64,000 bases of DNA from assembly GCF_964355755.1 (NCBI RefSeq), contig NC_092680.1:16531001-16595000 (forward strand), read 5' to 3'. Position 1 is the first letter of the stretch. The number at the start of each line of letters is the position of its first letter. The DNA comes from Antedon mediterranea (lineage: Eukaryota; Echinodermata; Crinoidea; Comatulida; Antedonidae). Below are positions 12,101-24,437 of this stretch, in pieces. The notes under the pieces are model-generated. The model worked only from the letters and a program-made list of their open reading frames with translations, was not told the origin of the DNA and ran no database searches. A program made the translations under genes and the position numbers.

Positions 12101-15100
12101 TTGTCATTGGTTAAAACGCTTGCGTTGCGTTTACGTCCTTGCGTTACGTTCTAGTGGAAACCAAGCTTTATTGTCTATAACTTCGCTTGCTATTGGTTAA
12201 AACGCTTGCGTTGCGTTTACGTCCTTGCGTTACGTTCTAGTGGGAACCAAGCTTAAGTAATAATTGGACATAAGTCTAAACTATTCACCGATATGCAGAT
12301 GTCCTAACCATTAGACCATTGGGGCTTTCATTGTATTGTTCAAATCCGATTGGATAGTGACTCTTTAAAACACTCGGTTGGTACGGCGTAACAGCACTAT
12401 AATGATATATTGTCTGTTCATTCATACATTCTCTGATGTTTCCTGTAAACAATGGCATAACATAAGTAAATGTTACTTGAAATCATAATGAAAATATATT
12501 TTAACCAGTTTTTGTAATGTATAATACCATCTCTTTTACATTGTGTTTACATATTAATTTCAGATTGTATTTACAGGACAGGCAGTGTAGCTTTCTGTCA
12601 AGAACAAGGTAGGTAAAATCTACAAATGGGAATAATGAGTTATCTTAAAGCATATACATTACATATAGCAACTTATACAATCGAAAATGAACACAACACA
12701 TCTCTTTAAATGTGAAAACAATTTCATCTAGTTTATAATTTATGAAATATTTCTTGTTAACATTTCTCTGAACGTAGTTTGTAATACAGTCATTTGCAAA
12801 CAGTTTTTCCCCTTTTTTTTTTATTTACCACACCTATTTTGGTTTTTAGCCGTACAATATGTAGGACAGCCATTTGAAATTGGAGTTTCCACTACCGGTA
12901 CGCCGTTGGACGACGACATGGAAGTCCCGAATTATTTTATAAGATGGCGTCAACCAGTACACATCAACCCAGAAACACCCCTTAAGTATTATGAATTAAT
13001 TTATTTTGAAGACGGTTCAGTGGTAAACGAAATAAAGCTGGTAAGTTTTTTTATCCTATTCTTTGTTTAGGAACTGTTGAAAGCCTTTATTTGTGCTAAA
13101 AAAACATCTACGATTATTTTATATTCTTACTAATTGAAACGAGATGTGAAAACGAGATTAAGAGCAGGAATAAATGTTACGGTTATGTTAATGAAGAAAA
13201 TAAAAAAAAGCAATTGAAGAGTCCAGTAGACCTATATCTAAAGTAATAGACTTAATGGAAAAGTGGAAAGGGATTTTTTTTACTTTATTTTTTTGGATAA
13301 AAGATATGTTGATGAGTTTGAGGTTGGTAATTTATCATCAATTATGTCCGGATTACCTTATGCAAGAATGTAATCAAGTTCATTGGAGATATAGTCTTAG
13401 AACAACCAAGCATTACTTTGTCATCCGTAAAAACTGTTTGCAATTCTCCTTTTTTATATAATTGTATTTCTAATTGAAATGTTCTACCGATATTCATAAA
13501 TAGTGTTACTCTTTTCTACCTGTAAAATAAAACTTAGAAATCACTTCAGAAACTCCGTTCCATAATAGTCACAAATAAAAGTCATGCTTGTTCTTCGACC
13601 GTGTTTTTCTACTTTTTTTTGTATTCTGATTTTTTATTCAACTGTAGGAACCCCAATGCACAAACTAATCCTTCTTATAAAAATAATTGGGTTGTCCTGA
13701 ATCTATTGTTTTTGGTATTTTTTCTCTTGTATTGTACAAAACAGATCTGAAATAAAACCAAACAAATAAAATGTTTTTCTCTGGAGAAACCCAAACGTTC
13801 GGTTCAAACTTGGTGTAATTTGTTGTATTTCCACTATGTATTGCTTATTTAAACATTTAAAATTATATTGTTTTTTTTAATTCCTAATCTTCTGCATAGA
13901 ATATTTCATATGAATCGGGAGGACGCGTTGATACAGAATTCAACAATCTGCGTTTTTATACATATTACAAATTAGAGGTAAGTAAAACCGAGTCGATTCC
14001 ACCCATCATTCCACCCATCATTCTACCCGATTCTTAGTGCTGTATCTCCACATACACGTACTAAAATATTTGCTATATATAGTATAACATCTCATTTTTA
14101 TCACATGTAATGCCTGTAAGTTTAGATTAAAGGTAGGTTATGGTACAGTATATGATACTAGGAGGTAGACCTGTGAAACAGTAGACATGTGAAACGTAAC
14201 ACTTCTGATGTTGTATTTCCACTTAATATCCATATGATACAGGAGAATCGGATGAACACAAAAGGTACTATTGTCTGAAGACAATATGCAGTTATCTACA
14301 ATTTATAGTCTGTGACTATAACATATTCCCTTCTCTACTATACTGTGCGAGAATCGGCTGTCGATTCTTGGTTATCTGAAAGAGGACGTACGAAACCTAG
14401 GTTACTATACTACATGGTTACTGGTCATTTGATTAAAAAAACTATTTGTTTCTAAATTCTCAATAAAAGATATTATTATGTGTGGCTTGTAAGAGGTTAT
14501 TGGAGTTGGCAACTCAGTAGTGAAACTACATTATGGTTTTATAGTGTTCAGGCCTGACATAATGTTTGAATCAAACGTGACATGATGATAATTTAGTACG
14601 TAATTCGTACTGAAATACTAAAACACTGCGAATGATCAGTAATTTCTGACCATTGTTGTTTATAATGTAACAGAAAACTATATTTTTTAGATTACTCCTA
14701 TTGTAATTGGTCAAGATGGATCTAATATTCGGGGGCCAACCGTTAGTAGGGGATTCGATACAAGTGGTAGGTCTTTCATAATCTTTTATAACACACCAAA
14801 TTAATTTGTAAGTAGTATCTTATCAGGTGGCACGCGTTATTTTCATTGCACGTCCATCTGTTTAGATGCACGATGGAAAGTTTTACCACCACGGCCAAAT
14901 TTCGAGCAAATCTTTCTTAATGGGCCTATACTGACATATTTGATTCAAGCGACGGATTAAATGTTCAATCAGTAAAATATGATTAATGATTATTTGTTAA
15001 ATTTATATCATAGGACTATTTATAAAAAAAGAAATACACTCTTAATTATGTATTAACCATTCACTGATTTGCATTTTGTAGGCCCAACTATTTTCACGAA

Positions 15101-15221
15101 TGAACAGGACCCGGACCCAGTTGCATTAGCTCTTATCATTTCTGCTGCCGTAATCTTTGCAGTGGCTTCAATTTTGGTGTTTGCATGGTTAATGTATAAG
15201 GAATCTCACAATTCAACTTGA
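9150..15221 (+). CDS. Gene B: single-pass membrane protein with FN3-like ectodomain, no kinase
   Basis: Ten exons keep one open frame: 9150-9252, 10227-10331, 10779-10879, 11568-11624, 11822-11888, 12564-12608, 12850-13040, 13900-13977, 14691-14766, 15082-15221; 963 nt, 320 aa. Signal peptide MIRRYVAVLIVLICCFYICL..., then QQTCCDKLE. Two FN3-like segments follow ([33 protein letters not shown]) with paired Cys. Last exon gives a TM helix (VALALIISAAVIFAVASILV) and a short cytoplasmic end, WLMYKESHNST. Exon order, all phases and three exon lengths (57, 67, 45) equal those of gene C exons 1-10, so the two are tandem paralogues. No kinase exons are seen downstream before 21 kb. Ligand and partner are unknown; a decoy or co-receptor role is inference. 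FN3 assignment is by pattern only. Confidence 0.85.
11889..12255. mobile_element. MITE family C, nested palindromic copy
   Basis: Two left ends (11893 and 11985, motif AAGCTTGGTTCCCACTAG and variant) are followed by two right ends (closing near 12170 and 12254, CTAGTGGGAACCAAGCTT). Inner arms carry GACGTAACGCAAGGACGT and TTGACCAATCACAAGCG with their complements. The order L-L-R-R suggests one copy inserted in another or a partial duplication. It starts at the donor of gene B exon 5 (11888). Other family members: 30128-30240, 36498-36797, 36846-36980 and 52989-53122. Confidence 0.85.
12270..12345 (-). repeat. tRNA-like fragment (A-box end only)
   Basis: On the minus strand CCAATGGTCTAATGGTTAGG resembles the 5' half of a Glu/Gly-type tRNA with an A box. 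No B box follows, so this is a truncated SINE or tRNA relic next to the MITE. Confidence 0.4.
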
Positions 15222-16142
15222 TTACAGTTACTAGTAGTGTCAATTTGCCCACAAACAAGTTATTTTATTTTACTTTTCCCAGTGTAATATACGGGGTTTA
15301 ATATACGGGGCGCAGATTAGAACACTAACTATCCTACTACAAAATTGGTTTTGTAAAACACATGGTTTCTTTTTTATTATTTAAAGACAAACTATGGGTT
15401 TATTTGTTGTAGTATAGAATAGATAATGTCCCAAATTTTCTCGCAAAGCAATCTTTCATTTCAAGAAGCGACTGCAAGCCAGTTGAAAAATCCAAAGCGA
15501 TGGGTTTTTCGAACTGTCGCTTGTGATTGGTTAATTCGCTTTATATTAAGGTTCAATCTAGATAGTTTGCAGTAAGTATTTTTATTTTGTATTTTATTAT
15601 TAAAATGTATATTTGTTAGGTATTTGTTTGTGTTTGTACATATGTTTATACATATAGGTAGATTATTTCATTCCATTCAATTCAATTCAATTCAAAATTC
15701 ATAAATATATTTCTATTTCAACAAATGATTCTTACTGAAACTGTTTGTTGTGTATCATTGTGTCAACAAATGGATGTACCTTATCAACAAAACACAATGT
15801 TAAAATGTGAAATTTATAATTAAATAAGTGTCTAGTATATTACGAATTATTGAATAAATAATATGACAAACTATTTAAATAAAACCAAACTAATAATAGA
15901 AATGTAAGTACCATTTTAAAAATAAAAATAAATACATAAATAAAATTTAAAATGAAACATGTTACGGGCAGTAGGTACAATACTGTATTCTTGCTCATGT
16001 TTCTACCTCATTGCGATACAGTAATAAGAAACGTGTTTTTTTTTTTGCCTAAATACGACGACGTCATTTCTACCGAATATCCAGTAGATTTGTTAGCTCA
16101 AAAATTATATGCACTATAGTGTCTTAAGATACGGTATCTTTA

Positions 16143-16213
16143 GCCTATGTAATTGGCGAAGATGGATCTAACATTCAAGGGCGAACTGGTTTAGCGGGAA
16201 TCAGAACATATTG
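16143..16213 (+). pseudogene. Decayed copy of gene B exon 9
   Basis: About 70 bases resemble exon 9 of gene B (14691-14766). They share GTAATTGG-GAAGATGGATC and TAACATTC...GGGGCGA-like blocks and encode VIGEDGSNIQGRT versus VIGQDGSNIRGPT in gene B. Similarity continues past the donor (GTAGG...TACATAATCTTTT versus GTAGG...TTCATAATCTTTT). Flanking exons were not found; a LINE fragment follows. It looks like the remnant of a third tandem copy. Confidence 0.75.
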
Positions 16214-16279
16214 TAGGCCTGGATTTTACATAATCTTTTTTTAAATGTATAAAGCATTGTTATAACGAGTATTCCTGTT

Positions 16280-16676
16280 ATCACATGGCTCATGTGACCT
16301 TTTTTTACAATGCTATTAAGGAATGGAATAATTTACCAATTAACATTAAGGAATCACAAACTGTTTGTTGTTTTAAAAGTAAAGTTAAAAAGTATCTACA
16401 GGAACGTTCACTAGCTCTAGAAACTATTTAATAAGCGCTTCTTTTTTCGATTGTCCTTTTTTGCTGTTTTTTGTAATTTTTATATGTTGCATTGTTTGTC
16501 TTTTTTGCTGTTCTTTCAAAGGACCTCATTGGAAACAAGTCCGTAGAGGACTTTTATGAGTTATCCTTGGCATACTTGTTTTATTTTGGTATTTTTATAT
16601 TTGCCAATTTTAATTGTATCTCTGTGATTTTATGTACTGATGCCGAAATAAATCAAATCAAATCAAACATGTCATG
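16280..16676 (+). mobile_element. LINE 3' end fragment
   Basis: An open stretch at 16296-16431 encodes FYNAIKEWNNLPINIKESQT followed by FKSKVKKYLQERS, the usual C-terminal end of CR1/L2-type LINE ORF2. A 3' UTR then closes in an (AATCA)n tail at 16648-16667. It is strongly 5'-truncated. Confidence 0.75.
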
Positions 16677-17333
16677 ATAACAGAAACAATACGTTTTCAG
16701 TAATACCTTTAGGATTATATCCAGAATATTATTTATTTCCAAGCAACTACCAAACATAACTTTGTCATACCTATATTTTACAACTTATAATCAAATAATT
16801 GATATTCATTATTCACATTTCACACCTGAAAAGTAACCAATACGTATTTAACTACACAAGTTAATGAGAAAGAAACTTAATTTTGTTTTGGTTGCACACG
16901 TATTTGACATGCTATTAACTTAAATGGAAGTTTGAGATATGTGACTACAATCCTAAGGTAAACTTTTTGACGGCAGGTCTTCCATTAGGTAGAGTTCTCG
17001 CAAGGCGAGCACGGATTTCGTCTTTTATAAGTAGTAAAACAAATCACAAGGTACAAGGCACTTAAACTTCTTTAACATTTGGAGGCAAGTTGTTAAACAG
17101 GCGTGGAAATCATTTTGCCAAAAACTGAACCAGAGTTATTTAGTTAGATGTTCGTGAGGTGTGGTGAATCCACGGAAAACCTCTTAATATGGGCACTATC
17201 AAAAAGCAATTGAATTACCATTCATGTTGTTTGCCTCTTCCTTGTTCCTCATCTATTGAGGCGGCAGTGTGTTATCGTAGAAAGCGTTTAAGCTTTTTAT
17301 AAAATGTATACATACACAATACCCGAATATTTA

Positions 17334-17864
17334 TTAATAATGTCCGTTTCTTTCTTTTATTCTTTCAATAATATTTAGTATCTCCAAAAGTTTATCATTT
17401 TCTCCTGTTGGTTGATTTTTCTTGCTAAACCATTCTTTATTTTGATCTTCTTTAAGTTTTATTCTCTCAAAAATATCATTCATATTTCTCGCTCTCTCGT
17501 TTGGGCTCTTAACTTCGTTTTTTGCCTCTAACCTTTTCTCTACTGTGTCTATCTCCAAAAATGTATCATTTTCTCCTGTTGGTTGATTTCTCTTGTCAAA
17601 CCATTCTTTATTTTGATCTTCTTTAAGTTTTGTTCTCTCAAAAATATCATTTATATTTCTCACTCTCTCATTTGGGCTCTTAACTTCGTTTTTTGCCTCT
17701 AACCTTTTCTCTACTGTGTCATTCATCCTTGAACGATATGTGATCTTTGATTGGTTGGTGTATCCCACAGTTAGTGTTATCTTGAAATGTGGGACGTAAG
17801 TTGATAGTATACCACCACACACAAAAGCAAGAAGGATGCACAAAATTAAACGATATTTCATGTC
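17334..17864 (-). CDS. Possible small type II membrane protein with duplicated stem
   Basis: Open frame on the minus strand. The likely start is the ATG at 17861-17859 (175 aa), just after an acceptor-like TTCACAG; an ATG 18 codons upstream gives 193 aa. MKYRLILCILLAFVCGGIL is an uncleaved-signal or type II anchor. It is followed by a charged, probably helical segment with two nearly identical 57-residue repeats (DTVEKRLEAKNEVKSPNER...NQPTGEND). The architecture resembles the anchor plus stem of Golgi glycosyl- or sulfotransferases, but no catalytic domain follows: the frame stops at HY and nothing coding is seen down to 16.7 kb. It may be an isolated exon, a truncated gene or a novel protein. 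Confidence 0.45.
   Translation of the reverse strand, partial: DMKYRLILCILLAFVCGGILSTYVPHFKITLTVGYTNQSKITYRSRMNDTVEKRLEAKNEVKSPNERVRNINDIFERTKLKEDQNKEWFDKRNQPTGENDTFLEIDTVEKRLEAKNEVKSPNERARNMNDIFERIKLKEDQNKEWFSKKNQPTGENDKLLEILNIIERIKERNGHY
17381..17722. repeat. 171-bp tandem duplication inside the 17.3-kb ORF
   Basis: Two adjacent copies with a 171-bp period (57 codons). Only a handful of substitutions separate them, and the reading frame is kept. Most differences change the amino acid conservatively (V/A, I/M, T/I, D/S). Confidence 0.93.
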
Positions 17865-20800
17865 CTGTGAACACAAATTATATAATGTAGTATAATCTAT
17901 AAAAATAAGCACCATAAACGTACAGTGTATATACCTAATTTACTTGATTATTTCGACAGTCATTTTGAAATAAATGTCATCTGTAAATACAATGGGGTTT
18001 TTTTTAAGTTATTAGAATGTTTTCAAATTTTTCAAGTGTTAAATTTGTTCAAACCGATTATGAAACTAAATATTATCGTATGTTCCTAGAAAACAATATA
18101 ACATTTGTGAGAAAATAATGAAGATAATAATCTTTCATAACAAAAGAATTTTCATTATCACACGTGTAAATCTCAGTATACACTATCAAACTAGTTTGTC
18201 AAAAAATATGTGATGTGCCCAATTATGGTAGTGATATGCCCAATATGATAGTGATATGATGTTATAGTGTCCAATTATATGGGTGCATCATAATATTATG
18301 TTGTCACATGAAGTGTGATAATGGAGAACCCGGCAATAATGAACCTCTTCCCTGGGAAAACTTAAGATCTATTTTTCTTATAGTTATTCACCAACGAAGG
18401 AGAAGGATGATAAGCATATTAGTTCAGGCCTGCTATAGTGTGTACTATCCAGTCAACCACATGAAAATACCAATAATTGCATACAATTGTTACTAGCGAT
18501 CGAATACAAATATACAATTTGGCTAAACTTACCGTTACGGTTCCTCCGCCATAAAAGGATAGTATGTTGTATTTACAGTGTTCCTGAGAGGTTCTACTGT
18601 TTACGATATAACGAAATCATAATCGCATTGTATACACCATTATTAATATGACCAGGGCAGAGTGATGCACAATATATGACAATGGTGGCATATTAAAAAT
18701 CAATCAACTTAACGGATTCAATACAATTGATTCAATTACGATTTTCTCAACTTCTCAATTGAACGTTGATGATGGAGTGATAATGGTGAAAGTGCAGCTG
18801 TGATAGTGTTTAAAAGGTGGATAATGCAGGGAGTTCTATAACTTATTTACTTTACTTATTTACAACTCCCTGGATAATGGGAGGCATAATGGCGGAGATG
18901 TTGATAATAATGCATGAGAACGATAGACTTATCTGTTGATGATGATTGTGTAATGATTTCTTTTTAATTGTTGTTGTCTTTTTTTCTGCTGTTGTGTGGT
19001 ACTTTATTTAAACCATGCATAGGTTGGCAGTAAAGGTTCTGTTTCACGAAGAGAGAACATAATGTGTTTCAATTCATTCACCCACCGATGAGAAATTTCC
19101 ATAGCACTTAATTGTTGGAGTAAATTAATGACATGACGGATAGACCTGACGGATAGACCTTTTAACTGAGAAATTATCAGACAAAATTAGCTATTACCCA
19201 AAAATCAAATTTTCAGTAGGCCTAAGTGACATAATAAATAGTTCAAAATCTTCGATTAAAGAATTTATAAATAAAAACTTGAAAAATGTTTTCAAAGTTT
19301 AATATGATGTGTGATGTGCCAAGCCTACAGTACTCTATTTCTCTTTCTAAAATACAAAAATACGTTAGAAAAAAAGTTTAAAAAATGTGTTTTTGCTAGA
19401 AGTAGTTCAACGGACTGATGCTAATTTTAATATATTTACACTCAATATGAATCTTCATTATTTTTAAATTCGTAGGCATGGAACTCTGACATTTCCAAAG
19501 CATAAACATGCTTATAATCGCCACTACATCCTACATATAAACTTCCGGTTATTATAATATCATTCCAAATCAATGGAAACAATATTTTAGACTATAAGAT
19601 CCGGTTGTGAAGTGGTGTACTAGATCTATGTAATCCTCTCTAGTTTAGTGTGGAATTCATTAAGACGTTTTCACTGTATTACACGCATTGACCAGTTAGT
19701 AGTGACATATGATTGTTTTATTCATTGTATCTATAACTTATATTATTATTCGTTATTAAAAACACTGAACCGACGTCAATAGAGAATTGGAATATAGAGC
19801 CAGTACAAGGTAGGTAAGAATAAAATTAACTATTTCTTCATTTGATAGTATATTACTGAATATGTAGCCTGATATGGCCTATTTAGTGGACAGTAAGATA
19901 CAGTAACAGAAACGTGTTTTTTTGCCCACGTATAGCGAACATTCATTATATTTGTTAGCGTACAATTATCTGCATATAATTTCTTAAGATACCCGTTTCT
20001 TTTTATTTGTAAAGTGGCGTATCTACGATTTTGAAAAGCTTTGATAGTCATAATAACATCAGAATAATAGTCAGGTTTTGTAAATATTCTTTGGTAGATG
20101 AGTTCTTTCTACACTAATTATAAATCAATAATAAAAATAATCAGTACAGTAGCGTGGTGTCAAAATAAAATAATAAGCCACGTGCTTTGTAACATCACAT
20201 GTGAAACACATGAGATGCTGTATTTCGGAATTTGCCTATGAGTTAAGACATTTTCATTATGTTGGGATACAGCAGAGTCTGGTGTTGTATGAAGACCTAC
20301 CAAATGAGCTAGTTGTTTTATTTTATTATTATTCGGTTATTTTCATTTTTCAATAAACGCTCGGCTAGGCAAATACATTATAACTTCAATATCAGTAATC
20401 AGTAATCATTTCCCTGTTATAGTTAATAATGAAATATTGATTATAAATTAATTTCATGGAATTATTTGTGGTATGAGTAATGTAAGCTATCATAATCCAT
20501 ATAATCACAACCTAAGACTATAACAACAATTATTCTGACGGAAGAATAAATAACAAGGTCAAATGTTTTAGACAATATCATATCACAGTGTAGACTTTAA
20601 TCAAATTTGCAATGAAAACTGTTATATATATAATTATATACTGGGAGAATACTATGTCGGTTATCGAAAACGCATTAATTAAGCATTTATAAGCCTACTG
20701 TTTGAATGGAAATATATTCTAGAACTGTTTGTTAACGTTACTCTATTTTCCAGTGAATCAAATAATGTTCAATTCGTTTGTGACGAAAACGCAGATTGGT

Positions 20801-21056
20801 CGCATCTGTTATTTTGGAAAACCAGGAAAATCAGAAAATCGGTGCGGTTAATAAAAACGAAGAAAGATAATTACAATTTTATGTAGCCTAAGTTCGAAGA
20901 ATAAACTTCGTTAATGTTTATCAGAATGTTTTTAAACGTAAAATGTTGTTAAATTTAAAATAAAAAGATTATTTAGTTTTGTGATTTATCTATGAAATCT
21001 ATGTGTATATATTTTAGTGGCACCTCTGGCACAAAACTGTTCCTTTGATTTTCAGA
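17865..21056. other. Intergenic upstream of gene C
   Basis: AT-rich, no supported exons. It contains the MITE B relic (18178-18320), a hAT-like terminal fragment near 20005-20035 (GTGGCGTATCTACGATTTTG) and the block shared with 16.0 kb. The gene C coding start follows an acceptor-like TTTTCAG at 21055, so an untranslated first exon probably lies in this interval. Confidence 0.5.
18178..18320. mobile_element. MITE family B, degenerate copy
   Basis: Has ACACTATCAAACTAGTTTG, TATGGTAGTGATATG and the closing TGTCACATGAAGT-GTGATA in the order seen in the copies at 21238 and 57123. The outer ends have decayed. Confidence 0.7.
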
Positions 21057-24000
21057 ATGTCATGGAGAGGTTGGTTTATTACTTATATTATCATCACATT
21101 ATTTTCACCATTGTCTCTTGCGGAACAGACGTGTTGCAGTGAAGAACTCCAAGGTAATCAGATTTAAACGTTTAAAACTTTATTTTATTTCTGTTACGAC
21201 CAATGTTGGTCTAGGCCGAATAGGAGTACTTGAAATAAAGCTCTGTCTACACTATCAAACTAGTTTGACCAAAAGTGATGTGACCAAATATGGCAGTGAT
21301 ATTCTTCAATATGGCAGTGATATGACATCACAGTTTTTGTCACATAAAGTTTGATAGTGTAGACAGAGCTTTGGACAAAGAGGTTTTTGGAACCGTAAAC
21401 AAACATAATCAGGTTGACAAATATGGACTATATTTAACAATCTTCTTTATAATTCAATGCAAGCTTGACTCTATTATTTAGCAGTCGTTCTAATCAATCT
21501 CTGGTAGCCGAATATACACTGTACTGATTCCTCTTCATAGACCTATAGCCTATCTCTGATTTCAACACATAGTGTGTGCGCAGAAAAGCTTTCAAATACC
21601 GCGCATAACAATGCTGAATTTTTATTCGTCCACTTGAGGGCGATTGATTTGCATGACATCTGCACAAAAAAAAACCACTTTGCTTTTGTATTATTGTCTG
21701 TGGATGGTTATACACGTGAGAGTCGCTTTTTGACGACAAAACCTCAAGCTCTCACGGCGTAAATCTAAATTGTGTCTATCATAGCGTTGATCCTAGGCCA
21801 CAGCAAGCAAAAACCGTAAAAACAACTTAGCAATGAATCGCCCTGAGAAGACATTTCGACCCGGTAGGCCGGAAAGTTGCAGCCAACTTGTTCAGGTGTT
21901 GAGGTTTATGAGACATGCTACTAATATGTAATTGATCATTATCATTTGGAAGTATGTTGATGTATCTTAATAGATGATGAACTTGTTGCTGGATTTAACC
22001 TACAGACAGAGTTTTCAACTATACAACTATCGGAAGTTGACAACTTAACTCAATGGGAATTGCAGGTCAACATATCTTGGTCAAGGGTGGAAGGTTAGTG
22101 TTAATTAGCATAAAATCCTTCAAAATTATTGCATTTTTTTTTAATATTGCGAATACTTTATTGTAATTAATCCCTATTCAATTGCTTCTTTTTTTACATT
22201 GTATACATAATGTTTCAGCCTTTGGTGGCTGCCTTCTGTTTGTGAAGTTTTATATAAATGAATAACTATAAACCTGAAATATAAATATAATGGAATAAAA
22301 AAAATATCCTGTATACAAAATGGCGGTCGTATTATATTGGTCTACTAGTGGTAAATTGTTATTAAAAAGTACTATTTATTTCGTGCCATTTTAGGTTACG
22401 ATAGGTACATTGTTGAAATTGAGGCAGTTAACAACTCCGTGGATGACGGATTATGTAATTTCTTTCTGACATGTCCATTTGATGGTCTGTGGGTGAGTGG
22501 CATTTTTCATATAACTAGTATTTCAGCGACACTTTATGTACAATTTAGGAAAACGTTCGATACAAAAAACTAGTAAATAAATGATTTTACATTTAACAGG
22601 TAATATGTAGACCATTTTTGGAAAAATAATTATCTTAAAGACGCTGGGCCGGTAAAAACTTGTTTATGTTGCAAGTATTATAGACACGCCTGAAAGTGTT
22701 CTAAAACGTGTTGATAACATAATTTTTGACTTTTTGTGGGATGGAAAAAGAGAAAAGGTTAAAAGAGTAGTTCTTATAAACGAATATGAAAGTGGTGGTG
22801 TTAAAGCGCCTGATTTCAGGTCACAGGTTAAATCTTTAAAAATATCTTGGCTTAAAAGATTGTATAACAATGAGGATTCAAAGTGGAAATGTCTGCCAAA
22901 CACATATTTTAATAGAATAGGCCCAAAAGACATTATTGATAACATATCATATATTGATAAGAAAAATGCTATTTTTAAAGCCATACCCGATTTCTATAAA
23001 TCTATACTATGTATTTTAGTCAAACTTAATAGTGGTATGACTAAACGTCAATTATGTTATGATGATATATTGCATCAACAACTCTGGTATAACAAAATGA
23101 TTTTATACAATGACATGTCAATATTTTTTAGAAACTGGATAAGGTCAGGTGTGCGAAATATTAAGGATATTGTAATTGAGAATAGGTTCATTAACGCAAA
23201 TGAATTACTTGATATGCTTAGGTATAAATCAAACTGGATTGCTGAATGGCAAATTGTATTAAACGCAATTCCAAAAGAATGGAAAGAGAAAATCTTTTTA
23301 AGGGATAAAAACCAAAAGCACTCAAAAACAACACACGTTCGATGTTTGAATATGAGTAGCAAACAAATATGTTCTTTCTTTATTAAGGAAAAATGTCTAG
23401 AACCATCCAAAAGTAAAACAAAATGGGAAACATATTTTAACATGGAGAACGATTGGTCTGTAACATGGAAAAGAAAAATTAAAGATATTAAAGATAATAA
23501 ACTTAAACAGTTGAACATCAAACTATTGCATTGTATAACACCTACCAAAAGAAGGCTGTTAAAATGGAAAATAAGCAACACAGATACTTGCCTACAATGC
23601 AACGTAGTAGAGGATGATGCCCATTTCTTTTATGAATGCACTGAAGTAAAACCCTTATGGGAATATATTAACGTTTACACCATGCACAAATTTGGGATTG
23701 AGGCAAATTATCGAAACATTGTACTAGGTACAGGAAACAAATATGTAGACCACATGTTCTCTATTGGATGCTTCAGCGTTTACAAGGCACATACTTTGAA
23801 AAATGTAAACAAATGGACCGGATCATTGTCTCGTCTTTTTATGGCGGAAAAAAACAAAAGATCTTACCTTAACCACCTATTATAATTTATATTGATGTGA
23901 ATCTGATTATTTAAAATATATTACATAATAATGTTGTATAATACACATAGGCAGTTTCATTTTATCTTATATGAAATATAAATAAAAAAAAAAAAAAAAT

Positions 24001-24403
24001 TGTATAAATTAATATTGAAAACAAAAAAGAAACGTAACGCAACATAAGTAACGCACGAGAAGATAAGCAAACAAATATAACCATGAGACATAAAACTAGA
24101 CACAGGAGTAAGAAAAGCATTTTTAATATTTTTGTTTTTGTTTTTTTTATTCGTATTTTAAAATAATGTATATAATCTGTATATAGGGTATAAATGAATT
24201 GTATGTCAAAAATACTACCGAAAATAACTATACAACATTAGTAAATGTATCTCCTACAGTACATTTATTAGTTAAGTGTTCACAATGTTAGATGTTGAGA
24301 ATTATAGAACAAAAAAAATACTAGAAAATTATGAAAAAAGGTGGATAACAGAAAAGAAATAATGCTCTGATTCCAAGAACAGTAACGTTGATAAAATAAA
24401 AAA

Positions 24404-24437
<34 letters not shown>

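Larger units (their letters stand above)
15222..17333. other. Spacer between gene B and the 17.3-kb ORF
   Basis: After the gene B 3' UTR: a CCAAT-containing fragment at about 15468-15552 resembling MITE C arms, a TTCAA repeat near 15674-15695, the exon-9 relic (16143-16213) and a LINE 3' end (16280-16676). A block near 16020-16135 resembles 19905-19995 (AAACGTGTTTTTTT...TTTGTTAGC...CTTAAGATAC), hinting at duplicated intergenic or intronic DNA. Nothing else recognisable. Confidence 0.5.

Noticed and set aside
13255-13461. 68-aa ORF in gene B intron 7
   Set aside because: No compatible phase or splice sites, and gene B exons join across it in frame.
23075-23602. 175-aa minus-strand ORF
   Set aside because: Antisense shadow of the LINE ORF2 fragment.
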